A DNA stretch of 54,593 bases from a virus: the IMG/VR virus record IMGVR_UViG_3300035698_029165, positions 1-54,593 of that record; one strand, written 5' to 3'. Positions 33,775-41,702 of this stretch are shown here, in pieces. The notes beneath the pieces are model-generated. The model ran no database searches, was not told where the DNA came from, and saw only the letters and a list, made by a program, of their open reading frames with translations. A program made the position numbers and the translations under genes. How positions within the stretch are numbered: position 1 is the first letter of the stretch; each line of letters starts with the position of its first letter.

Positions 33775-34541
33775 TTTATTTCCTCCCACGGGGCGGTGAT
33801 AGTCCAGATGTCACGGGTTTCCCCCCATTTGATATAATCCTTGTCCATCAAGTAGAATCCATTATCTCCCCAATTTTGGCCCCAGCTGTTTTCACCAATA
33901 AATTTACCGTCTTGGTACCCAACCAAAACAGTTGCATGTCGGCCTGTAGTGTCATCAGGTTTAGACAATACATCACCAGTTCGATATTTATTCCAGTTTT
34001 TACCCGTAGCCGTCCCAAATACTACAGGGTTGCCAGCATTGAGACATTGAATAATATTCTCCACCCTGTCATTACCAGAGGATTTGATTCTGTAGAAAGC
34101 CTCAATCTTATGCTGGTAGGCTTTACACATAGCCAACCATGGAGGTGTTTGATTGATATTCTCAATGACAAAGGGCCAATCTGCATCAGGACACACTCCC
34201 CACCGACGGAGTACATCACAAGCCAAGGAAATGTAAGTCCCACTATCTTCCCCTGTTTGTTGAGGGAATTGGAGTTCCCTGGCCAGATAATAAATGGCCA
34301 TAATAGACAATTCTACATGAGCATCATGGCCATATTTCATGATCCGTTTGAGTTCCAGTGCTTTAATGACAGCATGACCCACACAGGAACTTGTCCTGCG
34401 TTGGTTTTGTGGTGGGGAGGAGAACTCTCGAAGGTCTACATCATCTGTCCTAGCCTCAAGCCTGGGTTTCAATTTGTCTTCAAATACCCAATGCTTGTCA
34501 CTGAAGGGTTCAGGGATATACCCATTCATTTTAATAGCCAT
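33771..34541 (-). CDS. papain-like cysteine protease (C1 family)
   Basis: Papain-type protease. Catalytic Cys in QNQRRTSSCVGHAV (about residue 53), His in TTGRHATVLVGY (about 203) and Asn in GENSWGQNWGDNGFY (about 218) are all present. The Gln oxyanion residue (QNQR) precedes the Cys. At 256 aa it has no recognisable propeptide or signal peptide, so it would act in the cytoplasm unless released at lysis. The ATG at 34541 follows TAGGAGGATATT. The gene is coupled to the downstream Cys-rich lipoprotein. Possible roles are processing of phage proteins or degradation of a host protein. This family is uncommon in phage replication regions. Confidence 0.82.
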   Translation of the reverse strand: MAIKMNGYIPEPFSDKHWVFEDKLKPRLEARTDDVDLREFSSPPQNQRRTSSCVGHAVIKALELKRIMKYGHDAHVELSIMAIYYLARELQFPQQTGEDSGTYISLACDVLRRWGVCPDADWPFVIENINQTPPWLAMCKAYQHKIEAFYRIKSSGNDRVENIIQCLNAGNPVVFGTATGKNWNKYRTGDVLSKPDDTTGRHATVLVGYQDGKFIGENSWGQNWGDNGFYLMDKDYIKWGETRDIWTITAPWEEIK

Positions 34542-34558
34542 AATATCCTCCTATAAAG

Positions 34559-34819
34559 TTAATTTAGCATAGAGGGTTTATAATTTGGATTCCATCGGAT
34601 ATGTTCCTGCCCTTCATCTTTTTCCAACATGCCTATCTCCAACATTTCATAAAGGGCTGTGTAAAGCATATCACTGAAAGGATTCGATGACCAGAACAAA
34701 TCCTTAATTTTCTGGGGACTTCCTTTTTCATCAAGTACAACCCCTAACACAATGGCAAGTTCATGAGATGCTACATCCATGCCACCCCAGTCAACTAACC
34801 GTTCCTTCAATGTTTTCAT
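34559..34819 (-). CDS. unknown small protein (86 aa)
   Basis: Helical, acidic protein with WGGMDVASHELAIVLGVVLD and a C-terminal Trp/Asn segment (IRWNPNYKPSMLN). The ATG overlaps the C5 methyltransferase stop codon. The fold could be a winged helix (MLYTALYEMLEIGMLEKDE resembles a recognition helix plus wing), but this is weak. Function unknown. Confidence 0.5.
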   Translation of the reverse strand: MKTLKERLVDWGGMDVASHELAIVLGVVLDEKGSPQKIKDLFWSSNPFSDMLYTALYEMLEIGMLEKDEGQEHIRWNPNYKPSMLN

Positions 34820-37428
34820 AATTCCATTCCTTTCAAAATATGGGCAATAACATCAATAGTCCAACCATTCCCCAGCATTCTGTACCTCTGATGGTTCGAG
34901 GCTATAGATGTGTATCCTCGGGGGACAGTTTGTAAGACTTCACATTCTTCTGGGGTCATGATTCTATATTTAGTCTTGTCTTCGTTATAAACTCCAACCC
35001 CCTTGGTTCTTCCCCCAGCTGAAGCTCTTAGACATGAAGCTTTACTATCAAGAGCTGAAGGAGTGTCCGCTTTGTACGGGAATTTAATGTCATCTTTCCA
35101 TTCAGCTTCAGAATCATCATCTAGGACATCACATAAAACAAGTTTTTTATCATCAGGTTGGTCAATAAAATTCCCGATTATATAATCACCATCACCAGGG
35201 ATATTTGTCCAATATAACCGTTTTCTATTCTGAGCCGACACAAGGTTGGAATTGATACGAGCACAACTCACACCGAGAAGTTCTGTGATAGCATATTCGT
35301 ATTCCCGTTTCATCTTTACGTTCTCAAGAAGGAAATACTTTGGTTTACACTCTCTCAGAAGTCTAACGAATTCAAAAAACAGTTTACTTCGAGGGTCTTC
35401 AAAATTTAAACCTTTACCAGCAAAACTGAAGCCTTGGCAATTATGCACTATATGATTATTAGCCACATAAGAGTTGTCATCAGCTACTTCAAGATTATAT
35501 ACAACTCCTGTAGATTCTATCTCTTTTATCTCCTTTATAGGGTTCCATACCACATCATCAATCACCCATGCCCTAGACTGCTTTGGATGATATTTTCTAT
35601 AACTAATAGTATAGGTGTTTTGTTGATTTACAGTACGACCTTCTATAATTGTTTTTTCAGGTCTGATTGTGTATTCAATACTACAGGTTGTCCTATACAC
35701 TTTTGCTATTGCTAATGCTAAAGTTCCCACTAAATCCTTGGAAATAGTTGTTGCTCTATAGATATTATTCCTATAACTACCATCTGCAAAATAATACCCT
35801 TCTAAAACTTTCTCTAATAAATTTTTAGGCAAGTCTAATAGCATCTTAGATAGATATTTATTCCCAGCACCTATACCACAATATTTCTCTGCTATTTCTA
35901 CCAACCTCTTATTACAAAAAACAGCTCTATAGGTACTTTTTGTATGTTTGTAAAAAGAATGTTTTAGTTTCACACTCTGCTTAAATAATTTTTTTTCATG
36001 CTCTCCTACTGATATAATTAATTGCCCGTGTCTATGATTAGGTCTATTTTCCGATATTCTATAGTCTTTCCTTGTATGACCATCACCTATATACACCCCT
36101 AGCAGATAGCATTCCTCGGGAGATATATTTAATGGGTTCTTTTCTTTCCTTAAAATGGGTGTCCCTATATAATCATTTTTTTTAATATCACTAACCCCCA
36201 CCCACTTTGGGTTACTAAAAACCCACTCATACGTTTTTTTTTCATTATTCCACAATCTTTTTCGAGACCTAACATAATATGGATGATTAGCAGTAGTTAT
36301 GGTTTTAGTAGCCCCCTGACTCAACAAAACCCATAATTGTTTATTATTGTTACCAACTTTTACGACTCTTTTATAATTACCGTTATGTGTCAACACTTTA
36401 TCATCAACACATACATTTTCAATTAGCCTAATGTCATTTTCACATATAACCTTCGTACCTGCTAAAAAACAAGGAGACCCGCCAATTAATAAATCAATTT
36501 TAGGTAAATCCTTACTAAAAACCTGAGTAACATCCCCCAATTGGATTGTTTCGGGGTAGTTTTTCATGGTTACTTGAATAGCAAACTTATCAATCTCAGA
36601 AGCATAGTAACGAGCTGTTTTAATACCAACACGTTCCAAAGCAATCTGCCCACAGGACATACCGTCAAATAAAGATAATATGTTCATGCCTTTCTTTTCA
36701 GGTTTCTTTTCAGCATTGTCATGAATGTGTTTGAAATATCGGGAAGCTCCTCCTAAGTCACCGTAGCCTGGGTCTCCACGAACATCATCTACTGAAATGT
36801 CTTGCCCTAGACCTTTACCGTTTCCAAAAATGATTGAGGAAGTGGAGATGTTGGCCGTTCGGCCACCTGATGATTTGGTGGGGTCACCACTCTGTACGTC
36901 AATCTGCCGTACAGGACAGTCCCCGACACACTCCCAGGATTGGATTGATTCCATACCAGACTCGTCACCGAACCCAACTGTATAACTGACTCCTTTTACA
37001 CCAATCCCTACACCACGCCCCCAGATATTGCCATGCTGTTCTCCCGACAAGATTCGTTCCTTCACAGGGAGTTTGTCGAAAGTAGTTTGAGGTGCCCCTT
37101 TAATCTTAGAAAGTCCCAAGGAAACACACTCAGGCTTGTGTTCAAGGATGACATTTGAGGGGAATCTCCCCTTCAGGGAGTTTTCTTTGATTTGCTCCTT
37201 CATCATGTCAGCATGACGTTGGGCATCTTCAGGTCGATGCATCCAGGGCTGGCTCCAGCCACCCCGTTTCTTATCTATGGTTTCAGGCCGTTCATCACCG
37301 CCACCCAACCGTTCCCCTGTTGGAGTTATCCTGCAAGCATCAATATTGAGACCACCAATCCCATTCTGCTGGATGTTATTCACCAGTGTTTTCGGGAAAG
37401 ACTTTCTGGCAACGGTAATAACTATCAT
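34816..37428 (-). CDS. dcm-like: C5-cytosine methyltransferase fused to a methyltransferase middle module, with intein
   Basis: 870 aa in three parts. Residues 1-240 are the same middle module as the orphan at 30.7 kb (VARKSFPKTL, GIGGLNIDACRI, GRFPSNVILEHKPEC, GGASRYFKHI). From residue 248 a C5-cytosine methyltransferase follows: motif I ILSLFDGMSCGQIAL, catalytic GGSP/CQGFS split by the intein, ENV motif LLENV, QNRKRLYW and LGNGWTIDVI. Residues 320-663 are the intein. The catalytic Cys is the residue right after the intein, so the enzyme is inactive until splicing. The ATG at 37428 overlaps the previous stop; an in-frame start lies 27 bases upstream. The fusion is unusual and could mean two target activities. 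Confidence 0.88.
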   Translation of the reverse strand: MIVITVARKSFPKTLVNNIQQNGIGGLNIDACRITPTGERLGGGDERPETIDKKRGGWSQPWMHRPEDAQRHADMMKEQIKENSLKGRFPSNVILEHKPECVSLGLSKIKGAPQTTFDKLPVKERILSGEQHGNIWGRGVGIGVKGVSYTVGFGDESGMESIQSWECVGDCPVRQIDVQSGDPTKSSGGRTANISTSSIIFGNGKGLGQDISVDDVRGDPGYGDLGGASRYFKHIHDNAEKKPEKKGMNILSLFDGMSCGQIALERVGIKTARYYASEIDKFAIQVTMKNYPETIQLGDVTQVFSKDLPKIDLLIGGSPCFLAGTKVICENDIRLIENVCVDDKVLTHNGNYKRVVKVGNNNKQLWVLLSQGATKTITTANHPYYVRSRKRLWNNEKKTYEWVFSNPKWVGVSDIKKNDYIGTPILRKEKNPLNISPEECYLLGVYIGDGHTRKDYRISENRPNHRHGQLIISVGEHEKKLFKQSVKLKHSFYKHTKSTYRAVFCNKRLVEIAEKYCGIGAGNKYLSKMLLDLPKNLLEKVLEGYYFADGSYRNNIYRATTISKDLVGTLALAIAKVYRTTCSIEYTIRPEKTIIEGRTVNQQNTYTISYRKYHPKQSRAWVIDDVVWNPIKEIKEIESTGVVYNLEVADDNSYVANNHIVHNCQGFSFAGKGLNFEDPRSKLFFEFVRLLRECKPKYFLLENVKMKREYEYAITELLGVSCARINSNLVSAQNRKRLYWTNIPGDGDYIIGNFIDQPDDKKLVLCDVLDDDSEAEWKDDIKFPYKADTPSALDSKASCLRASAGGRTKGVGVYNEDKTKYRIMTPEECEVLQTVPRGYTSIASNHQRYRMLGNGWTIDVIAHILKGMEL
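35440..36471 (-). mobile_element. LAGLIDADG intein (344 aa) in the C5 methyltransferase
   Basis: Begins CFLAGTKVICENDIRLI (Cys at residue 320) and ends NNHIVHN (residue 663), followed by extein Cys, the catalytic nucleophile. Block B is TTANHPYYVRS. LAGLIDADG motifs are YLLGVYIGDG and LEGYYFADGS, so a homing endonuclease is encoded. Base composition is more A+T-rich than the flanking gene, which suggests recent arrival. Confidence 0.92.
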
Positions 37429-38261
37429 TCTGCAATATCTATTCTCTGCACACAATCCTCACAATTACTTTCACCAATGATGAAAATCTTATTATCTGGA
37501 ATATCCCCAGTTTCAATATGACCGGTCCATAAGAAATTGGCTCCCAAATCAATATAATTATCATCGTCTTCAGATTTGAAAATCAACCCATGAAAAAGAG
37601 TTCTACGAGTGTTCTCAGAAACCAAGATGGTGCTGACCATGATATTGTTTTTCTCAACAACAGTAAAAGCATCGGCCAGAATATCCAATGTCAGGGAACC
37701 TTGAAAAGGTTTCCCCGACCAACCTTCAATCCGTTTCAAGGTTTTATCAGAAGCAGGGTAAGTTCCAAATATGATATTGAATTCCCGAGCCATCCATTCT
37801 AGTTCCGCTTTCATTTCTTCTTTATCTTGAAAATCTATGAAATGCTGTACAACATCTTTAACAACCCCAAAAACAGCTAGGTATGGATTTTTCTTGTGTA
37901 TAGGTTCCATATCATACTTAATGTAACCCTTAAAAAAATCTACAGATTCCTGATAAGCCTCAATTGCAGTTACGTTCTTGGGCACCCCATGTTTCAGTAT
38001 TCGTAACCCTAAGTCTAAAGCTGCTTGGTGAACATTCGGATGTTTGTCAATTTTGATAAGTTGAAACATTTGTTTAGCCCCTAATGGGCGAACCAAATGA
38101 GACAAGGGGATTGGTTCCTCTTCTCGACCTTTTGCCCACGGTACCAAGGCTTGAAGTTTTTTTTCGGCCTCCCCTGGGTATTTAATATCTGGAATCAAAT
38201 GATTTGAAATAGCCATCAATTCATTGAATGTTGTCCAGTGTGTTTTAGTTGCATCCTTCAT
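37425..38261 (-). CDS. unknown protein (278 aa)
   Basis: Helical N-terminal half and a C-terminal half with NNIMVSTILVSENTRRTLFH, then NFLWTGHIETGDIPDNKIFI. That pattern recalls the C-terminal part of some HK97-like or P22-like coat proteins, where a strand-rich segment is followed by GxxWGxxI and a VYxLPE strand. The resemblance is weak and the gene lies among methyltransferases. A CEDCVQRI motif ends the protein. The ATG follows GGAAAGGTAGTTTTTA. Its stop overlaps the C5 methyltransferase start. Confidence 0.5.
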   Translation of the reverse strand: MKDATKTHWTTFNELMAISNHLIPDIKYPGEAEKKLQALVPWAKGREEEPIPLSHLVRPLGAKQMFQLIKIDKHPNVHQAALDLGLRILKHGVPKNVTAIEAYQESVDFFKGYIKYDMEPIHKKNPYLAVFGVVKDVVQHFIDFQDKEEMKAELEWMAREFNIIFGTYPASDKTLKRIEGWSGKPFQGSLTLDILADAFTVVEKNNIMVSTILVSENTRRTLFHGLIFKSEDDDNYIDLGANFLWTGHIETGDIPDNKIFIIGESNCEDCVQRIDIAE

Positions 38262-38308
38262 TAAAAACTACCTTTCCTTTGGAATTTTTATTAATAGGTA
38301 TCAGTTTA

Positions 38309-38884
38309 TCAATCACATTCTTTAGAAGGTTTTCTCCCCACCACAATTACTTCCCAAGCTGGTTTTAACGCAGTACCATACCCTTCAAACTTCTCAATTA
38401 GGGCTTCGTCTACTGTATCTGCTCCAGCTTCTTTTTTTCTCTGTAAAGCTTTTGATATATTAAGGCTTTTTGGAAATCCAGACCCAAAAATCCAGGCATT
38501 TATATGTATATCTACGAAGCCAGCCTGCTCCATGGCAGCAACTAATCGATGGTAGGTTCGAGTTCCACCAAATGCTTTAATAACACCCCCTGGTTTTAAT
38601 ACCCGAAAAGCTTCAGTTAGCCAGTCTAAATGCCAAGCTTGTTGAGAGTTCATGGGTATATCAACCTTAACAGGTTTGTTGCAGGCACATGTCTTATCAA
38701 GGTTGTCCCATTTCTTATTCATGAAGGAAATTCCTGTTTCACGTCAGCCGTATGGCGGATCTGTACAAATAGCTCCTACAGACCCTTCTGGAAAACTATG
38801 CATACATTCTTTGCAGTCCCCAGTGTGGATTTGTAAGTTCTGCACAGAACCAGCCATACGACTGATTTTGTTCTCCTTACTCAT
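38309..38884 (-). pseudogene. amino-methyltransferase N-terminal part split by in-frame TGA
   Basis: One reading frame runs from the ATG at 38884 (after GGGAGGATTAAAAAA) through HTGDCKECMHSFPEGSVG and the catalytic DPPYG, hits TGA at 38744-38746, and continues in the same frame into RETGISFMNKKWDNLD, AFRVLKPGGVIKAFGGTRTY, NAWIFGSGFPKSLN and LKPAWEVIVVGRKP, ending at 38309. Typical phage enzymes of this kind have no stop there and continue past RKP into the middle module. The piece is thus the N-terminal third of such an enzyme, broken by one nonsense codon. The downstream half could restart at the ATG at 38722. Readthrough, a sequencing error or real decay are possible. Confidence 0.78.
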
Positions 38885-38888
38885 TTTT

Positions 38889-39092
38889 TTAATCCTCCCA
38901 ATCTTCCCCACAAGCTTCGGCTGCGGCATTCCTCAAGAAAGAATTAAGGTTCGGAACTTTGTAAGACTCACTGGAAATTGGAATCCCACAACATACAGGT
39001 TTCGGTGTGCTACTGTCACTTTGTGGTAATAACGCAGCTTCCTCATCTGTCCAAGATTTCCCACACACATTACAATGATAATAATGGGTCAT
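38889..39092 (-). CDS. small zinc-ribbon protein (67 aa)
   Basis: N-terminal HYYHCNVCGKSW and later VCCGIPISSES give four Cys in a ribbon-like layout, with an acidic C-terminus. The ATG at 39092 follows AGGAGAGTCC. It ends four bases before the split methyltransferase. Function unknown. Confidence 0.55.
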   Translation of the reverse strand: MTHYYHCNVCGKSWTDEEAALLPQSDSSTPKPVCCGIPISSESYKVPNLNSFLRNAAAEACGEDWED

Positions 39093-39138
39093 GGACTCTC
39101 CTTATAATCAAAGTCACCGTTAGTATCCATCATATTTT

Positions 39139-39480
39139 TCAACCATTTCCAGCAAACCCACTGGATTCCCAGAATTCTATCTTCTCTGAAGATCCATCCA
39201 TAAACAGAATTTCCCCTGACTTGATATCTAATTCTAAATCCTCATATATCAGGTATCCATTAAAAAAGCATTCTTCATCATCAGTCATATAAAAATATTT
39301 CTTGTAGTAACATCTCATTGTGTAAGCAAACAACCACCCACCTAAATGAATTGATTGTATGTTGTCAAAGTTTTCAAGTTCTTTTTTGAATTGTTCTTGA
39401 GACACTAAAGCAAAAGAATTATGGTCAGCTAGGGTTAATTGCATTGCTTGCAGTTCAACTCTATCTTGAACTAATATCAT
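39139..39480 (-). CDS. unknown protein (113 aa)
   Basis: Mixed protein with aromatic-rich middle (LGGWLFAYTMRCYYKKYFYM) and a beta-like C-terminal half (YLIYEDLELDIKSGEILFMD). No motif recognised. It starts 5 bases after the preceding gene's stop. Confidence 0.5.
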   Translation of the reverse strand: MILVQDRVELQAMQLTLADHNSFALVSQEQFKKELENFDNIQSIHLGGWLFAYTMRCYYKKYFYMTDDEECFFNGYLIYEDLELDIKSGEILFMDGSSEKIEFWESSGFAGNG

Positions 39481-39485
39481 GTTTT

Positions 39486-39983
39486 TTACCCCATTTCTAG
39501 CATGTCTGCTGTATTTAATAAAATAGTAGCCAATGGTTCCGTAATTCCAAGTTTCGGAAACAGGACTTTCACCATACCAGTCTTCAAATCATTCCCTTTG
39601 GCCACAGAAACGGCCTTCCAGTCACATATCATCTCAATCATGTCAATCAAATGCATCCCAGCAATACCCTTTTCAAAATGTTCAGGGTGATGCCTGTTTT
39701 CGGCATAATGATGTTGGAGAGCAGGACCGAGTTCTTTCACAATGGCTTTGGCTTCAGGGGAACCAAATTGTTTACCCTTCAGCTGAGGGATTACCTTAGC
39801 ATAGGTCGAGAATTCTTCATCACTGAGCTTGGATTGATCATGGGCTGCTTGCCTGTACTCAACCTCGTCCAGGACTATCTGCATTTGGTTAAAAACATCA
39901 GTCTGATGAATTAAGACTTCTGCTCTATAATTTTGCTCTGCCAACTTTGAAACTTCATCTACGTTTTTTTCTAGCTTACTCAT
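39486..39983 (-). CDS. DUF5662-like protein (165 aa)
   Basis: Matches the DUF5662 pattern: ALQHHYAENRHHPEHFEKG, then GMHLIDMIEMICDWKA. The His/Glu/Asp-rich core suggests a metal-binding helical bundle, perhaps hydrolase-like; the family has no assigned function and is common in phages. The start at 39983 is chosen because GGAGG lies 5 bases upstream; an open frame extends further into the previous gene. It overlaps the membrane protein gene by 8 bases. Confidence 0.75.
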   Translation of the reverse strand: MSKLEKNVDEVSKLAEQNYRAEVLIHQTDVFNQMQIVLDEVEYRQAAHDQSKLSDEEFSTYAKVIPQLKGKQFGSPEAKAIVKELGPALQHHYAENRHHPEHFEKGIAGMHLIDMIEMICDWKAVSVAKGNDLKTGMVKVLFPKLGITEPLATILLNTADMLEMG

Positions 39984-40386
39984 CTCCACCTCCTGATTTT
40001 TTGACATGGCCTCCATCTTCAACACCATCCCCACCAATATTGAGAATAGCCCCATCTAAATTAAAATAATTATCCAACCCGTTTTGAGGATCATTATCAT
40101 TAAGAAGGCAAGTACGAGCGATACCCTCCAGATAACTGTAACCAACATGACAAGTATTGATGTGAATTTTCATACCCTCAATCAGGTTGGTTAAACGTTG
40201 AGTTAAAGCCGCACATGATTGAGTAATCTCCTGAGTTGCTTCTAACTCGATAACACACTGATCCAGCTCTCTATCATGCAATGCAGCATGTCCGAACCAA
40301 CCAGCGCCAATTAGGAATAAGATACTGCCGAGAATCAGAAGAATCTCGATAGAAAAATATACTTTTTTACTTATGTTTATTATCAT
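39976..40386 (-). CDS. single-pass membrane protein (136 aa)
   Basis: One N-terminal transmembrane helix (about residues 9-32, VYFSIEILLILGSILFLIGA), then a helical region with several Cys residues (CVIELEATQEITQSCAALTQ), then a Gly/Asp-rich tail. If the helix anchors an N-in protein, the remainder is periplasmic with possible disulfides. An inner-membrane spanin-like role is conceivable, but no lipoprotein partner is adjacent. Family not recognised. Confidence 0.55.
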   Translation of the reverse strand: MIINISKKVYFSIEILLILGSILFLIGAGWFGHAALHDRELDQCVIELEATQEITQSCAALTQRLTNLIEGMKIHINTCHVGYSYLEGIARTCLLNDNDPQNGLDNYFNLDGAILNIGGDGVEDGGHVKKSGGGDE

Positions 40387-40669
40387 TATTATCCTTTAAA
40401 CTCAGTAAATATTTTGAGAACGCCTCATTTAAGATTAAAATCAAATTAGATTTGTCATCCTGAAAGTGGGATACTTCAAAATCGAAGTCCTTACTGTAAG
40501 AAGGAAAAAGTCCTAGGTCTAAATATTTTTTCAATAAGGATAACATCACCATTTTACACTGCTGTTTTAAAGCAGGGGTATTTTTTTGAAATAAGAAAGG
40601 CTTTAAAGATTCCCTCATCTCGGTTTCTATTTTTTTAACAATATTGCGGGTTTCATTAATTCTTGACAT
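40367..40669 (-). CDS. unknown helical protein (100 aa)
   Basis: Predicted all-helical, basic N-terminus (SRINETRNIVKKIETEMRES) and Lys-rich C-terminus. The ATG at 40669 follows GGAGGTGGTA; a GTG two codons upstream is less likely. It overlaps the following membrane-protein gene by 20 bases. Function unknown. Confidence 0.5.
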   Translation of the reverse strand: MSRINETRNIVKKIETEMRESLKPFLFQKNTPALKQQCKMVMLSLLKKYLDLGLFPSYSKDFDFEVSHFQDDKSNLILILNEAFSKYLLSLKDNNDNKHK

Positions 40670-40739
40670 TACCACCTCCTGAACAAGTTTTGGAACTCGG
40701 GTAAAACCGATCGGCCTTAATTACTTCTACCCCATTCTT

Positions 40740-40773
40740 GGAGACCCCCATTATAAACAAACCTGGGGGTTCC
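40740..40773. other. stem-loop downstream of the ASCH-like gene
   Basis: ACCCCCA (40744-40750) pairs with TGGGGGT (40764-40770) around a 13-nt loop, and an outer GGA/TCC extends it with one bulged base. The T-run lies on the plus side and 8 bases away, so for the minus-strand genes it is not a standard terminator. It might still act as a weak or factor-dependent end signal. Confidence 0.4.
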
Positions 40774-40890
40774 AGAAGTTTTTTTAAAGTAAGTTTTCTG
40801 CTTATTATTTGGATAAAGTCTGATTTTATGTGCTTTGTTTATTTTCATAACTATGTTAAATTATTTAATGTTTATTCCAGTCCCTTTTGC

Positions 40891-41517
40891 CTACCAATTA
40901 AGCCGGACATGATTAAAATCAATAACCCATACAAAAGGATTCATATCCCACGGATACATAGGATAAAGGTTATCCCAAACCTTAGCAAAATGGTTTATGA
41001 AATCCACTTTAGAAAATCCATCCTCATTAAATCTAACCATTTCAGTAAAGTCTATCCCCTCCATTCTAAGATCCTCATCCGTGATGGCATTTAAACCCTC
41101 TACTCGAATATCCTTGATCTTGATCTTGATCCCATCAGGCAGATTCATTATATCACCAATAACACAATCATATGGATAAGGGGCAAAATGAACTAAACCC
41201 TCATCGGGGTTACCTGATTTGTAAAAATACACACCAAACCCCTTGATGCCTTCACTGACAATGCTTTGAAGGGGTTCGTTGCCTATTTCAGGCTGTGTTT
41301 TCACAACACGTCTGGTTACGGTTTTTATTCCGTCCTTAATCACAGGAAGAAATTCGGAATTAAACCGTATGGGGAATTGCTGACCCGGTTTTAATTCAGG
41401 ATGCAAAAACCAAAAATCATCTAAAGAAGCAAAATTTTTCCCATTGTGCACGAAATACGTTTTCCCATCCGATTGAGAAACCGCAAGTGGTATGTAAGGA
41501 TTCAATACATCATTCAT
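40891..41517 (-). CDS. ASCH/PUA-like domain protein (208 aa)
   Basis: Residues about 47-74 give FPIRFNSEFLPVIKDGIKTV, then TRRVVKTQPE, the hallmark start of phage ASCH-like proteins (pattern MVxAILxGxKTxTRR). Later segments include RVEGLNAITDEDLRMEGIDF and NHFAKVWDNLYP, which close the same domain. ASCH domains are PUA-related and are thought to bind RNA or modified nucleotides. The ATG at 41517 has GAAGGAACAAAACAA upstream. A sigma70-like promoter and element B lie before it. Confidence 0.78.
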   Translation of the reverse strand: MNDVLNPYIPLAVSQSDGKTYFVHNGKNFASLDDFWFLHPELKPGQQFPIRFNSEFLPVIKDGIKTVTRRVVKTQPEIGNEPLQSIVSEGIKGFGVYFYKSGNPDEGLVHFAPYPYDCVIGDIMNLPDGIKIKIKDIRVEGLNAITDEDLRMEGIDFTEMVRFNEDGFSKVDFINHFAKVWDNLYPMYPWDMNPFVWVIDFNHVRLNW

Positions 41518-41555
41518 TTGTTTTGTTCCTTCAACGCTTAATAAGAGTTCTAAAT

Positions 41556-41583
41556 ATTATAGTTACTAACTCTATTTTTACAA
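41556..41583 (-). promoter_or_regulatory. sigma70-like promoter of the ASCH-like gene
   Basis: Minus strand: TTGTAA (41578-41583), 16 bases, TATAAT (41556-41561), about 40 bases upstream of the ATG at 41517. The -10 box is a perfect consensus and the -35 has four of six matches. It lies just downstream of an element B copy. Confidence 0.55.
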
Positions 41584-41588
41584 GGATT

Positions 41589-41692
41589 AGTCATAAGGGA
41601 CTTGAACTATTAACCCTACTAGTTAACTACCCTTTTCTTGCTTCATAGATAATAGTTTCGTCCTTGCCCCAAGGGCAAAGCATTGACCAGAT
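41589..41692 (-). promoter_or_regulatory. element B, long form
   Basis: Contains a short hairpin (TTTGCCC TTG GGGCAAG), the shared block ACGAAACTATTATCTATGAA, and the core AGTTCAAGTCCCTTATGACT, in that order on the minus strand. It fills the gap between the mini-intein methyltransferase gene and the ASCH-like gene. The GTTAACC hairpin is degenerate in this copy. Confidence 0.6.
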
Positions 41693-41702
41693 TATCTGGC
41701 AT

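Noticed and set aside
33876-34556. 226-residue plus-strand open frame opposite the protease
   Set aside because: The minus-strand frame has all catalytic motifs of a cysteine protease. The plus frame has no recognisable motif and no clear ribosome site.
38744-38746. General reassignment of TGA to an amino acid in this phage
   Set aside because: Many genes here end cleanly at TGA in ATGA overlaps with the next gene, so TGA works as a stop.
40740-40773. Strong terminator between the 100-aa and ASCH-like genes
   Set aside because: The T-run lies on the plus side and 8 bases from the stem, while all flanking genes read on the minus strand. It is listed only as a stem-loop.
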